Positions 5,297-11,675 of a stretch of 11,675 nucleotides of DNA are shown in pieces (within the stretch, counting starts at the first letter, position 1; each line of letters starts with the position of its first letter). This stretch comes from Candidatus Kuenenia stuttgartensis. GTDB taxonomy: Bacteria; Bacteroidota; Bacteroidia; Chitinophagales; Chitinophagaceae. The position numbers and the translations under genes were made by a program. The notes below the pieces were generated by a model, which had not been told where the DNA came from, searched no databases, and saw only the letters and a program-made list of their open reading frames with translations. The stretch spans positions 1-11,675 of the forward strand of contig CALQJH020000029.1 of the NCBI GenBank assembly GCA_943330835.2, in the 5' to 3' direction.

Positions 5297-6883
5297 ATGA
5301 AAAACTTTACAACATCTATTATTGCATTACTGTGTAGCTTATTAAGTATAACTGCATTCAGTCAGCCAGCTTTAAACAGCTATCCAACAGCAGCCTCTAC
5401 AATTTATCTTGACTTTAATGGACAAGCTGTTACTGGGACTCTTTGGAATGGTGGCAATTCGATTTTTTGTGATGCAGCATTACTCTCTGATACTCAAATT
5501 GAAGAAATCTTTAACCGTGTAGCCGAAGATTATCGTCCATTTGAAATAAATATCACAACTGATTCCACAACTTTTTTAAGAACACCTATCAATAAAAGAA
5601 TCAGAATCATTATCACGCCTACGAGTAGCTGGAAGCCCAATGTTGGCGGAGTTTCTTTTACAGGATCTTTCAAGTGGGGTGATGATACACCAGGATTTGT
5701 ATTTTCAGACAGATTAGACAACAACACTAAGAATATTGCAGAATGCTGCAGTCATGAAAGTGGTCATACACTAGGATTATCTCATCAAAGTAAATATAAT
5801 GTTAATTGCGCTTTAGTAGAAACGTATAATACTGGTATTGGAAGTGGTACAGATGAAACAAGCTGGGCACCAGTTATGGGTAGTAGTTATGGTAAAAATA
5901 TGACCGGATGGAATGACGGCCCAACTCCTTCTGGATGTGGTAGTCTACAAGACAACTTGAGTATTATTACTACCGCAAATGGATTTACTTATCGCTCTGA
6001 TGATTATACTGACTCTCTAAATGCCACTACCCTAGCACTCACAAGTAATAGTTTTAGTGTAGCTGGATTAATAACAACAAGTAATGACAAAGATGCTTTT
6101 ACCTTTTATTTAGATCATACAAAAAGAATATCATTCCAAGCAAATCCTTACGCCGTTGGATTAAAAAATGATGGCGCAAATTTAGATATCAAGATGATGC
6201 TTTATGATGAATCAAAAAATTTAATTCGCACTTATGATCCAGGAGATAACATGAGTGTCGATATTGATACCGTATTAACAAAAGGAAAATACTACATCAT
6301 AATGGATGGTACAGGTAATAATAACACCAGTAATTATGGAAGTTTAGGATCTTATACTTTTAATGGAACAAGTAATAAAATAATTATTAAGTCACTTGGA
6401 TTAGTGGGATCTGCAAATTTAAATGGACATGATCTTCACTGGGACATGATGAATCCACAAGTAGTAAACCAAATAAGCATTGAGCTTTCTGTTGATGGCG
6501 TAACTTTTACTACGTTTAACAACACTTCTATTCGTTCTAAAAGTTTTACTTATACCCCAACGGATAATAATATTAAATACTACAGAATTAAAGCTGAGTT
6601 GATGTCTGATGAGATTGTGTATTCTAATGTGATTAGTTTGAAAGCAACTGAAATAGCAACCAAATCATTTAAAGTTTCTACGCTGATTACCAATCAGATT
6701 ACCGTAAATGCAACTGAAAATTATCAATACAGAATTATGGATATGAGTGGAAGAATGATAGCAAATGGAAATGGAACAACAGGAATGAACAATATTAATA
6801 TGTATAATCCAACAAAAGGAATGTATGTGATTCAATTGTTTGGAAAAAATAATAAACAAGTAGAAAGAATTGTAAAACAGTAA
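5297..6883 (+). CDS. Secreted zinc metalloprotease (metzincin-type) with PPC and T9SS type A sorting domains
   Basis: This 528-residue protein is predicted to leave the cell through the type IX secretion system. Parts in order: a signal peptide (1-22, cleavage after AFS); a catalytic domain (about 30-245) opening with an IYLDFNGQAVTGTLWNGG-like stretch; the zinc-binding motif HESGHTLGLSH, with ligands His153, His157 and His163 and catalytic Glu154; a probable Met-turn in APVMGSSY; a PPC-like beta domain (about 255-360, DAFTFYLD...YYIIMDGTG); an FN3-like segment (about 372-450); and a T9SS type A C-terminal sorting domain (about 455-528, YRIMDMSGRMI...GMYVIQLFG) ending in VERIVKQ. All zinc ligands are present, so it should be active. 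The substrate is unknown. It follows the small exported-protein gene and ends at a strong terminator. Confidence 0.93.
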   Translation: MKNFTTSIIALLCSLLSITAFSQPALNSYPTAASTIYLDFNGQAVTGTLWNGGNSIFCDAALLSDTQIEEIFNRVAEDYRPFEINITTDSTTFLRTPINKRIRIIITPTSSWKPNVGGVSFTGSFKWGDDTPGFVFSDRLDNNTKNIAECCSHESGHTLGLSHQSKYNVNCALVETYNTGIGSGTDETSWAPVMGSSYGKNMTGWNDGPTPSGCGSLQDNLSIITTANGFTYRSDDYTDSLNATTLALTSNSFSVAGLITTSNDKDAFTFYLDHTKRISFQANPYAVGLKNDGANLDIKMMLYDESKNLIRTYDPGDNMSVDIDTVLTKGKYYIIMDGTGNNNTSNYGSLGSYTFNGTSNKIIIKSLGLVGSANLNGHDLHWDMMNPQVVNQISIELSVDGVTFTTFNNTSIRSKSFTYTPTDNNIKYYRIKAELMSDEIVYSNVISLKATEIATKSFKVSTLITNQITVNATENYQYRIMDMSGRMIANGNGTTGMNNINMYNPTKGMYVIQLFGKNNKQVERIVKQ

Positions 6884-6901
6884 GGTTGATTATGTGTTAG
6901 T

Positions 6902-6932
6902 AAAGGGCAGTGTTAGGAGCTGCCCTTTTTTT
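6902..6932 (+). terminator. Rho-independent terminator after the metalloprotease gene
   Basis: AAAGGGCAG (6902-6910) pairs with CTGCCCTTT (6920-6928) around a 9-nt loop, followed by further T residues to 6932. It is 18 bp after the TAA of the protease gene and 18 bp before the end of the convergent yihA gene. The plus-strand T-tail is good; the minus-strand tail is short, so it mainly stops plus-strand transcription. Confidence 0.92.
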
Positions 6933-6950
6933 ATTTCCCTTAATAAAAAA

Positions 6951-7589
6951 TTACGTTTTCAACTGGTTCATCACCTCTTCAATATAAGTAAGGATTTTAT
7001 CTTTGCCAGATTTTTTGACTGCACTACTCACAAAATGTTGTGGTAAAAATTGCCAGGTCTTTTTCATCGCTTCTAAAAAATCTTTTACATTCTTACTAAC
7101 GGTGCGCTGGTTCTCCTTATCACTTTTTGTAAAAATTAAACAAAATGGAATCTGCCAGATTTTTAAGTTTTCCAGAAACTGCAAATCGATTTTCTGAGGG
7201 GTATGTCTTGAATCTATTAACACAAAAACCATCGTCAGGTTTTCGCGCTTTCTTAAATAATTCTCAATCATCTGCTCCCATCTTCTTCGGCTTCGTTGAC
7301 TGATTGTTGCAAAGCCATAGCCAGGCAAATCAACCAAATACCATAGTTGGGCAGTAGCTTTTGCATTTGATTCAGAAAGGGTACTGATTACTTCAAAATG
7401 GTTTATTAATTGTGTTTTACCAGGAGACCCTGATGTTTTAGCCAGCTTTTCATTATTACAAAGCATATTAATCAATGAAGATTTGCCCACATTACTTCTT
7501 CCAATAAAAGCAAACTCAGGCCTGTCTGGATTTGGACATTTTTCAAAATCAGGATTACTAATGATATAAACCGCTTTCTTAATCTGCAT
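6951..7589 (-). CDS. yihA: Ribosome biogenesis GTP-binding protein YihA/YsxC (EngB)
   Basis: This is a TRAFAC-class GTPase needed for assembly of the large ribosomal subunit. The G1 P-loop GRSNVGKS is at 30-37, the switch I region SGSPGKTQ at 53-60 (Thr59 as G2), G3 DLPGYG at 87-92 and G4 TKSD at 154-157; G5 is expected near SSAVKKSG in the C-terminal part. The RRRWEQMIENYL helix after G3 is characteristic of the family. The length of 212 residues is normal. ATG 7589 is supported by a perfect -7 box 18 bp upstream. The gene is divergent from ubiE and convergent with the metalloprotease gene, so it is probably monocistronic. Confidence 0.96.
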   Translation of the reverse strand: MQIKKAVYIISNPDFEKCPNPDRPEFAFIGRSNVGKSSLINMLCNNEKLAKTSGSPGKTQLINHFEVISTLSESNAKATAQLWYLVDLPGYGFATISQRSRRRWEQMIENYLRKRENLTMVFVLIDSRHTPQKIDLQFLENLKIWQIPFCLIFTKSDKENQRTVSKNVKDFLEAMKKTWQFLPQHFVSSAVKKSGKDKILTYIEEVMNQLKT

Positions 7590-7606
7590 GTAAAATTTTT
7601 GTTAAA

Positions 7607-7614
7607 CAAAAGTA
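7607..7614 (-). promoter_or_regulatory. -7 promoter box for yihA
   Basis: On the minus strand the sequence is TACTTTTG, an exact TAnnTTTG match, ending 18 bp before the yihA ATG. The expected start of transcription would leave a leader of only about 10 nt. A TTTG occurs further upstream (7631-7628), but the 13-bp gap is shorter than usual for a -33 element. Confidence 0.55.
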
Positions 7615-7665
7615 CTCAATATATAATCAAACTTCGGTCACAGAAACATAAACATCCAAACCTTG

Positions 7666-7673
7666 TATATTTG
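7666..7673 (+). promoter_or_regulatory. -7 promoter box for ubiE, implying a leaderless or near-leaderless mRNA
   Basis: TATATTTG is an exact match to TAnnTTTG and ends 7 bp before ATG 7681. Transcription would begin at or within a few bases of the start codon. This also decides the start: the TTG at 7663 lies upstream of or inside the promoter box and cannot be the true start if this box is used. Confidence 0.6.
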
Positions 7674-7680
7674 CAGACTT

Positions 7681-8424
7681 ATGACCGAATTTGCACATGA
7701 TAAAATTGTCCCTGATCAACATTCTGCACTTAGCAAAAAAGAGCAGGTTGCTAATATGTTCAATAGTATCGCAGTAAAATATGATTTTTTAAACCATTTT
7801 CTTAGCGCAGGAATAGATGTGTATTGGCGGAAAATCGCTTTAAAACAATTAGCAGCTATTAAGCCCCAATCATTGCTGGATGTAGCAACGGGAACTGCAG
7901 ACCTCGCTATAATGGCTGAAAAACTATTAAAGCCCACTAAAATAATCGGAATTGATATTAGTGATGGAATGCTTGAAATTGGAAGACAAAAGATAAAAAA
8001 AGCTGCATTAGAAGATATTATTGAATTAACAAACGGAGATAGTGAAGCAATAAAACATCCCGACAATTCGTTTGACGCAGTAACTGTTTCCTTCGGAGTC
8101 AGAAACTTCGAACATTTGGAACTCGGATTGGAAGAAATTTACAGAGTATTAAAGCCCGGCGGTAAACTGGTTATTCTGGAGTTTAGTAAACCAAAACAAT
8201 TTTTTATTAAGTTTATATACAATTTTTATATGAAAGTCATCACCCCATTAATTGGTAAAATGATTTCAAAAAATAAAACCGCTTACAGTTATCTTGATGC
8301 TTCAATAAAAAAATTCCCTGAAGGAAAAAATTTCATTAAAGTACTCGATAAAATCGGATATCAACATACACAAAGTAAAACCTTGAGCCTCGGCATATGC
8401 ACTATCTATTGCGGAATAAAATAA
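7681..8424 (+). CDS. ubiE: Demethylmenaquinone methyltransferase (UbiE/MenG)
   Basis: The enzyme methylates demethylmenaquinone with S-adenosylmethionine, the last step of menaquinone synthesis; Bacteroidota generally use menaquinone, so the menaquinone role is the relevant one. Visible features are the UbiE signature around YDFLNHFLSAGIDVYWRK (34-51), SAM motif I LLDVATGTADLA (65-76), the acidic GIDIS after the second strand, VTVSFGVRNFEHL, and RVLKPGGKLVILEFSKP (second UbiE signature). The length from ATG 7681 is 247 residues, normal for the family. The frame continues upstream to a TTG at 7663, but that codon overlaps the promoter box and adds nothing conserved. The 3' end overlaps the porT start by 28 bp, so the two genes are likely one transcript. 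Confidence 0.96.
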   Translation: MTEFAHDKIVPDQHSALSKKEQVANMFNSIAVKYDFLNHFLSAGIDVYWRKIALKQLAAIKPQSLLDVATGTADLAIMAEKLLKPTKIIGIDISDGMLEIGRQKIKKAALEDIIELTNGDSEAIKHPDNSFDAVTVSFGVRNFEHLELGLEEIYRVLKPGGKLVILEFSKPKQFFIKFIYNFYMKVITPLIGKMISKNKTAYSYLDASIKKFPEGKNFIKVLDKIGYQHTQSKTLSLGICTIYCGIK

Positions 8425-9128
8425 CAATTATTATCATCAGCATGGTTGTCTTGCCATTCTTTGCATTCTCGCAATGGAATGATGAATTAAACTTGCAAGA
8501 CCACGATGATAAGAAATTTCATTTTGGAATAAATCTTGGCGTAAACAGAGCTTATTATCATTTTTCAAACAACCCTCTTTTTATTGCCCGGGATAGTGTG
8601 CTTGATGTTGAAAGTATTCAAAGCAGTGGTATTTGTCTGGCATGGTTAGTAAATATGAGATTAGGGGAACATTTCGATTTATGTACTTACCCATTAAATT
8701 TAATCTTTACAGAAAAAGCCTTCCAATACACACTAAAATATCCAGAGCCTTTTTCTAATGAAGGAACAATGGTTACCAGGAAAATACAGGGTATTACTTT
8801 GGCACTTCCATTGCAATTAAAATTCAGTAGCGACCGCATCGACAATCTGAAAGTATATATGATGGCAGGTGGTAAAATCGAATATGATTTCGCGGCAAAT
8901 AAAGGAGAGAAGAATGCAGAAAAATTAATGAAACTTGATAAATTAGATTACGGAATTGAAGCCGGTATTGGCTTCCATTTTTACTTCCCGGTATTTGTAT
9001 TGTCCCCCGAAATAAAAATAGGCTGGGGATTAAAGAATGTACATAGCAGAGATCCTAATCTCAAGTATTCCAATATTATTGATGAAATAAAATCAAGGAC
9101 GATAAATTTATCCTTTATTATTGAATAG
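8397..9128 (+). CDS. porT: PorT family protein, type IX secretion system component
   Basis: PorT is an outer-membrane-associated beta-barrel protein required for the T9SS, which exports proteins carrying C-terminal sorting domains. The sequence has a signal peptide (NKITIIIISMVVLPFFAFS, cleavage near residue 25 before QWND), then FHFGINLGVNRAYYHF, a LPLQLKFSS-type strand near the middle, GGKIEYDF, and closing amphipathic strands (EIKIGWGLKNVH, INLSFIIE) typical of this family of about 240 residues. The start at 8397 lies inside the end of ubiE; the next in-frame ATG (about 8442) would destroy the signal peptide, so the overlapping start is preferred and suggests translational coupling. Its stop is only 8 bp from the stop of the convergent gene. 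The T9SS cargo-like protease at 5297 is a plausible client. Confidence 0.87.
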   Translation: MHYLLRNKITIIIISMVVLPFFAFSQWNDELNLQDHDDKKFHFGINLGVNRAYYHFSNNPLFIARDSVLDVESIQSSGICLAWLVNMRLGEHFDLCTYPLNLIFTEKAFQYTLKYPEPFSNEGTMVTRKIQGITLALPLQLKFSSDRIDNLKVYMMAGGKIEYDFAANKGEKNAEKLMKLDKLDYGIEAGIGFHFYFPVFVLSPEIKIGWGLKNVHSRDPNLKYSNIIDEIKSRTINLSFIIE

Positions 9129-9136
9129 CCACTCTT

Positions 9137-10807
9137 CTAAAAATCATACGCTCTTGGTTGAATATTCAACCTGATTCCAAAATTGATGATGGTAGACTTT
9201 TGATCGATACTTGCTGTTTTGAAAGTACGATGTTGAATTCCTGCATCAATATAAAGATTGTGTCTGAATTCATAAGAGACATTGAGAATGGTATTCATAC
9301 AAGTAGCCTTATTTCCACTTCCAATACTAAATCCATTGTCTTTCGGACGTGATGAATAGGATTTAAAAATATTACTTCCAAAATTTAAACCTGCAGAATC
9401 CAATCCCTGATAATAATAAATCGTTCTCGCATAAATATTCAATCGCTTGAAGGGCTGATACCTTAATATACCAATGACCTCTTGAAAATTAGCCCCCAAA
9501 GGATGAGCAAGAGTCTGGTTATAATGAGTATAGTTGGCGATCGTATCTGAATGAGAATAAGTGTAAGGTCTTACACGATTCATTTCAACTTGCAAATCAA
9601 GATTTCTGATTCCAAAAGCATCGATATATTTTCCACCTAATTGTATGGCAAATTTATTAGCCCAATTTGTTGGATCATTTTTAACTCTGGATAAAATAAA
9701 CTCGTCAAGCAAAATCTGTCCGTAAAACTGCATACGGTGACGCACATTCGCTTTGAAGTCAAATCCTGCAACAGCATTATCAGGACTACCTACACTACCC
9801 TCAATGTGACGATAAAAAATAATCGGATTTAAATATTGAAAATCGAAATGATCTTTTCTTCCAAAGATTACCCCTTCAAACAATCCAATGTTAAGCCACT
9901 TTGTTGCATTAATACTTAAATGGTGCATGGCTGCATATTTTCTGCCTAATAAAGTATCCCCTATTTTATTATATTGAGGCATCAATTCCATAAAGATATT
10001 CTGATAATTCAACTTCCAGATCTTTGTATTGATTTTTGCAAAAAGATAGCTATTCCCCCAATCGCTTAAAAATAAACTCCTGTAACCATTTCCAATAAAA
10101 TTCTTATCATAACCCAATTGGAAATTAATATATTTTGTAGCTGTAAAAGTTAGATACCCTCTTGCATCAAAATAATCCTGAGCAGATAAATCATTTTTGA
10201 AATCTTTATAAAAACCCACTCCCGGAACTGCTCTAAACTTCCTGACTTGTTGTTGAAAAAAAAGTGGACCTCTCTCCTGGTTATCAATTAACGTTGTAGA
10301 AAATCCTATTTTACCAGCAATCATTCCTCTTACCGAAACACCTCTTGCATTTACATAAAGTTGTTTGTCATTATCAGGTTCCTTGCCCATTTGAAAATTT
10401 ATGATGGGGTTGACTGCAAGAAAAAAATCTTTGCTGTTCACTTCAAAAAAATTCGCTTTCGAATGGTAAAATGTTTTAAGTAAGGAAGTTTTGCTTTTGA
10501 AATAATCGGGATCCTTATTCGTCCACTCACTATTATTAAAATACAAGTGCTGCAAATTATACTGATCAATGGAATTAGTTGAAACAATATTTTGACTATC
10601 CAAAAAACGAGCTTCTTCCACTACATATTTACGATTATAGGGCTTTGCGACAGAAAAATTAAGATGGGTATTTTTTTGTTGTTTTATTTCAAGTCTGTCT
10701 ATAAAATGACAATCATTTGATCCCTGAGAAAAATAAGTCGATTGCGCTTTGCTGTAAATTGGGAAAACCATCAAGAGGAATAAAGAAAGTCTGCAGATAT
10801 ATCTCAT
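9137..10807 (-). CDS. Outer-membrane beta-barrel protein, RemB-like (gliding motility/capsule-assembly type)
   Basis: The product is a 556-residue exported protein with a signal peptide (MRYICRLSLFLLMVFPIYSKA, cut before QST) and a large body of alternating strands rich in Tyr, Phe and Asn, ending in INFGIRLNIQPRAYDF, as expected for an outer-membrane barrel. The segment around residues 307-335, with LFEGVIFGR, FDFQYLNPIIFYR and soon after GSPDNAVAGFDF, resembles Bacteroidota proteins annotated as gliding motility protein RemB and is also reminiscent of Wzi-type capsule-assembly barrels. RemB is known in Flavobacterium johnsoniae as a cell-surface protein with a role in gliding; whether this organism glides is not known. 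The gene is convergent with porT. The family call is moderate, the outer-membrane barrel call is strong. Confidence 0.72.
   Translation of the reverse strand: MRYICRLSLFLLMVFPIYSKAQSTYFSQGSNDCHFIDRLEIKQQKNTHLNFSVAKPYNRKYVVEEARFLDSQNIVSTNSIDQYNLQHLYFNNSEWTNKDPDYFKSKTSLLKTFYHSKANFFEVNSKDFFLAVNPIINFQMGKEPDNDKQLYVNARGVSVRGMIAGKIGFSTTLIDNQERGPLFFQQQVRKFRAVPGVGFYKDFKNDLSAQDYFDARGYLTFTATKYINFQLGYDKNFIGNGYRSLFLSDWGNSYLFAKINTKIWKLNYQNIFMELMPQYNKIGDTLLGRKYAAMHHLSINATKWLNIGLFEGVIFGRKDHFDFQYLNPIIFYRHIEGSVGSPDNAVAGFDFKANVRHRMQFYGQILLDEFILSRVKNDPTNWANKFAIQLGGKYIDAFGIRNLDLQVEMNRVRPYTYSHSDTIANYTHYNQTLAHPLGANFQEVIGILRYQPFKRLNIYARTIYYYQGLDSAGLNFGSNIFKSYSSRPKDNGFSIGSGNKATCMNTILNVSYEFRHNLYIDAGIQHRTFKTASIDQKSTIINFGIRLNIQPRAYDF
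9156..9171. repeat. Perfect 16-bp palindrome in the convergent porT/RemB-like 3' junction
   Basis: GGTTGAATATTCAACC equals its own reverse complement. It lies inside the last codons of the RemB-like gene and 28 bp beyond the porT stop. As RNA it could form a 6-bp stem with a 4-nt loop on either strand. No T-run follows on either side, so it is not a standard terminator, though it is the only hairpin noticed at this junction. Confidence 0.5.
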
Positions 10808-11015
10808 TATTATATTGATTCTTAAATTAAAAATGAAGATATGGAAAATTATCCCTCTATTATTGTAGAAAATAAAAATAATGTCATGCTGAATCAGAGT
10901 TTAAATTTTTTTATTAAAAACAACACGGAAATAACTGTTGATTTACTACTAAAATTGAACTTTTAATCCCCTTAGAAACTGTTTAATACAACTTCTCTTT
11001 TTTTGCGGATATGAC

Positions 11016-11023
11016 CATATTTG
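11016..11023 (+). promoter_or_regulatory. Near-consensus -7 box directly before yifB
   Basis: CATATTTG differs from TAnnTTTG only at the first base and ends 3 bp before the yifB ATG at 11027. If used, the transcript would be leaderless. It lies at the right end of the 219-bp divergent gap (10808-11026), in which I see no matching -7 box for the minus-strand gene and no terminator or RNA gene. Confidence 0.4.
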
Positions 11024-11026
11024 CAC

Positions 11027-11675
11027 ATGCTAGTAAAAACATTTGGTAGTGCTGTTTATGGAGTGGATGCTATTACAATATCTGTAGAGGTGGATGTAAA
11101 TAACCAGGGTAAACATTATTTTATTGTAGGCTTACCTGATAATGCTATTAAAGAAAGTTTACAACGGGTTGAAAGTGCCATTAAGAGTAATCATTTTTAT
11201 ATGCCGCGAACAAAGCTGGTTGTAAATCTTGCACCTGCAGATATCAAAAAGACGGGAACAGCATTTGATTTATCAATTGCCATTGGCACTTTAGCTGCAA
11301 CAGGACAAATTGAAAATGCAGAAAGACTGAAAGCATTTGTCATTATGGGTGAATTAAGTCTGGATGGTACCATTAAACCTATAAAAGGCGCTCTATCTAT
11401 TGCACTTCAGGCAAAAAAAGAAAAGTTTGAAGGATTAATTGTTCCATTATCAAATGCCAAAGAAGCTGCGATGGTGAACGGTTTAAAAGTATTTGGGGTC
11501 AATCATATGAAAGATGTAGTTGATTTTTTTAAAAATGAACATACCTTAACGGAAACTATTGTAAAAACAGGAGAGACTTTTTTGAAGGCGCAAAGTAAAT
11601 ACGATATTGACTTTGGTGATGTTAAAGGACAACAAAACATAAAAAGAGCTTTAGAAATAGCCGCAGCCGGTGGAC
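11027..11675 (+). CDS. yifB: YifB family Mg chelatase-like AAA ATPase (3' end outside window)
   Basis: The first 216 residues of a protein normally about 510 long are present. It begins MLVKTFGSAVYGVDA, typical of YifB/ComM N-termini, followed by the Lon-protease-like ChlI domain: GLPDNAIKES near 38-47, LVVNLAPADIKKTGTAFDLSIA, and a GELSLDGTIKPIKG segment near 105-118. The linker then gives DFGDVKGQQNIKRALEIAAAGG, after which the window ends just before the expected AAA Walker A motif. The E. coli relative ComM (YifB) is a hexameric helicase that promotes branch migration during natural transformation, so a role in DNA uptake or recombination is likely, by family. ATG 11027 is the start that gives the conserved N-terminus. 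No break is seen. Confidence 0.96.
   Translation, partial: MLVKTFGSAVYGVDAITISVEVDVNNQGKHYFIVGLPDNAIKESLQRVESAIKSNHFYMPRTKLVVNLAPADIKKTGTAFDLSIAIGTLAATGQIENAERLKAFVIMGELSLDGTIKPIKGALSIALQAKKEKFEGLIVPLSNAKEAAMVNGLKVFGVNHMKDVVDFFKNEHTLTETIVKTGETFLKAQSKYDIDFGDVKGQQNIKRALEIAAAGG

Noticed and set aside
9158..9352. Plus-strand 64-codon frame opposite the end of the RemB-like gene
   Set aside because: It is antisense to a coherent barrel protein, with no start context or protein-like character.
7680..11029. Similar starts ATGACC...TTTGCACATG at ubiE (7681) and before yifB (11011)
   Set aside because: The likeness comes from a promoter-like TTTGCA and a short chance match; the reading frames and flanks differ, and the ATG at 11011 reaches a stop after 12 codons.

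Overview
The window reads as chromosomal DNA of a member of the Bacteroidota, most likely a Chitinophagaceae-like organism (the family is inference). The support is an AT-rich base composition, Bacteroidota-style -7 promoter boxes (TAnnTTTG), almost no Shine-Dalgarno sequences, a type IX secretion (T9SS) gene (porT), a secreted protease with a T9SS sorting domain, and a RemB-like outer-membrane protein. The order of core genes looks intact, and most of the unusual sequence lies between two intrinsic terminators at about 3.7 and 6.9 kb.

Layout. 1-468 is the 3' end of a GNAT-like gene. dnaX (520-2316) follows from its own promoter box, then the gene for a single-lipoyl-domain dihydrolipoamide acetyltransferase (2410-3639), closed by a perfect 16-bp inverted-repeat terminator. 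A small DCC/DUF393 thiol-oxidoreductase-like gene (3706-4116) comes next. Its last 50 or so codons have been tandemly duplicated together with an array of 11-bp repeats, giving [3' fragment + 5 repeats][pseudogene fragment + 8 repeats] over 3962-4468. An AT-rich gap follows, with a possible decayed minus-strand gene end. Then comes a two-gene secreted module: a small exported protein of unknown function (4787-5245) and a metzincin-type zinc protease with PPC and T9SS sorting domains (5297-6883), ending at a strong terminator.

The right half is housekeeping and envelope. yihA/engB (minus) is divergent from ubiE-porT (plus, overlapping by 28 bp). porT converges on a large RemB-like outer-membrane beta-barrel gene (minus) with only 8 bp between the stops. 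A divergent intergenic region then leads into yifB (11027 onward), cut by the window end before its Walker A motif.

How the genes work together. porT is part of the machine that exports cargo such as the protease, and the RemB-like barrel belongs to the same envelope and gliding theme. ubiE makes menaquinone and the acetyltransferase feeds acetyl-CoA to central metabolism. dnaX and yihA are core replication and ribosome-assembly genes.

The most interesting observations are three. One is an A10 run in dnaX where slippage by one base in either direction meets a stop at once, a probable way of making a short gamma subunit. The second is the gene-tail plus 11-bp repeat duplication. The third is the small secreted protein paired with the protease. 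No CRISPR array, transposase, phage gene or structural RNA gene was recognised.
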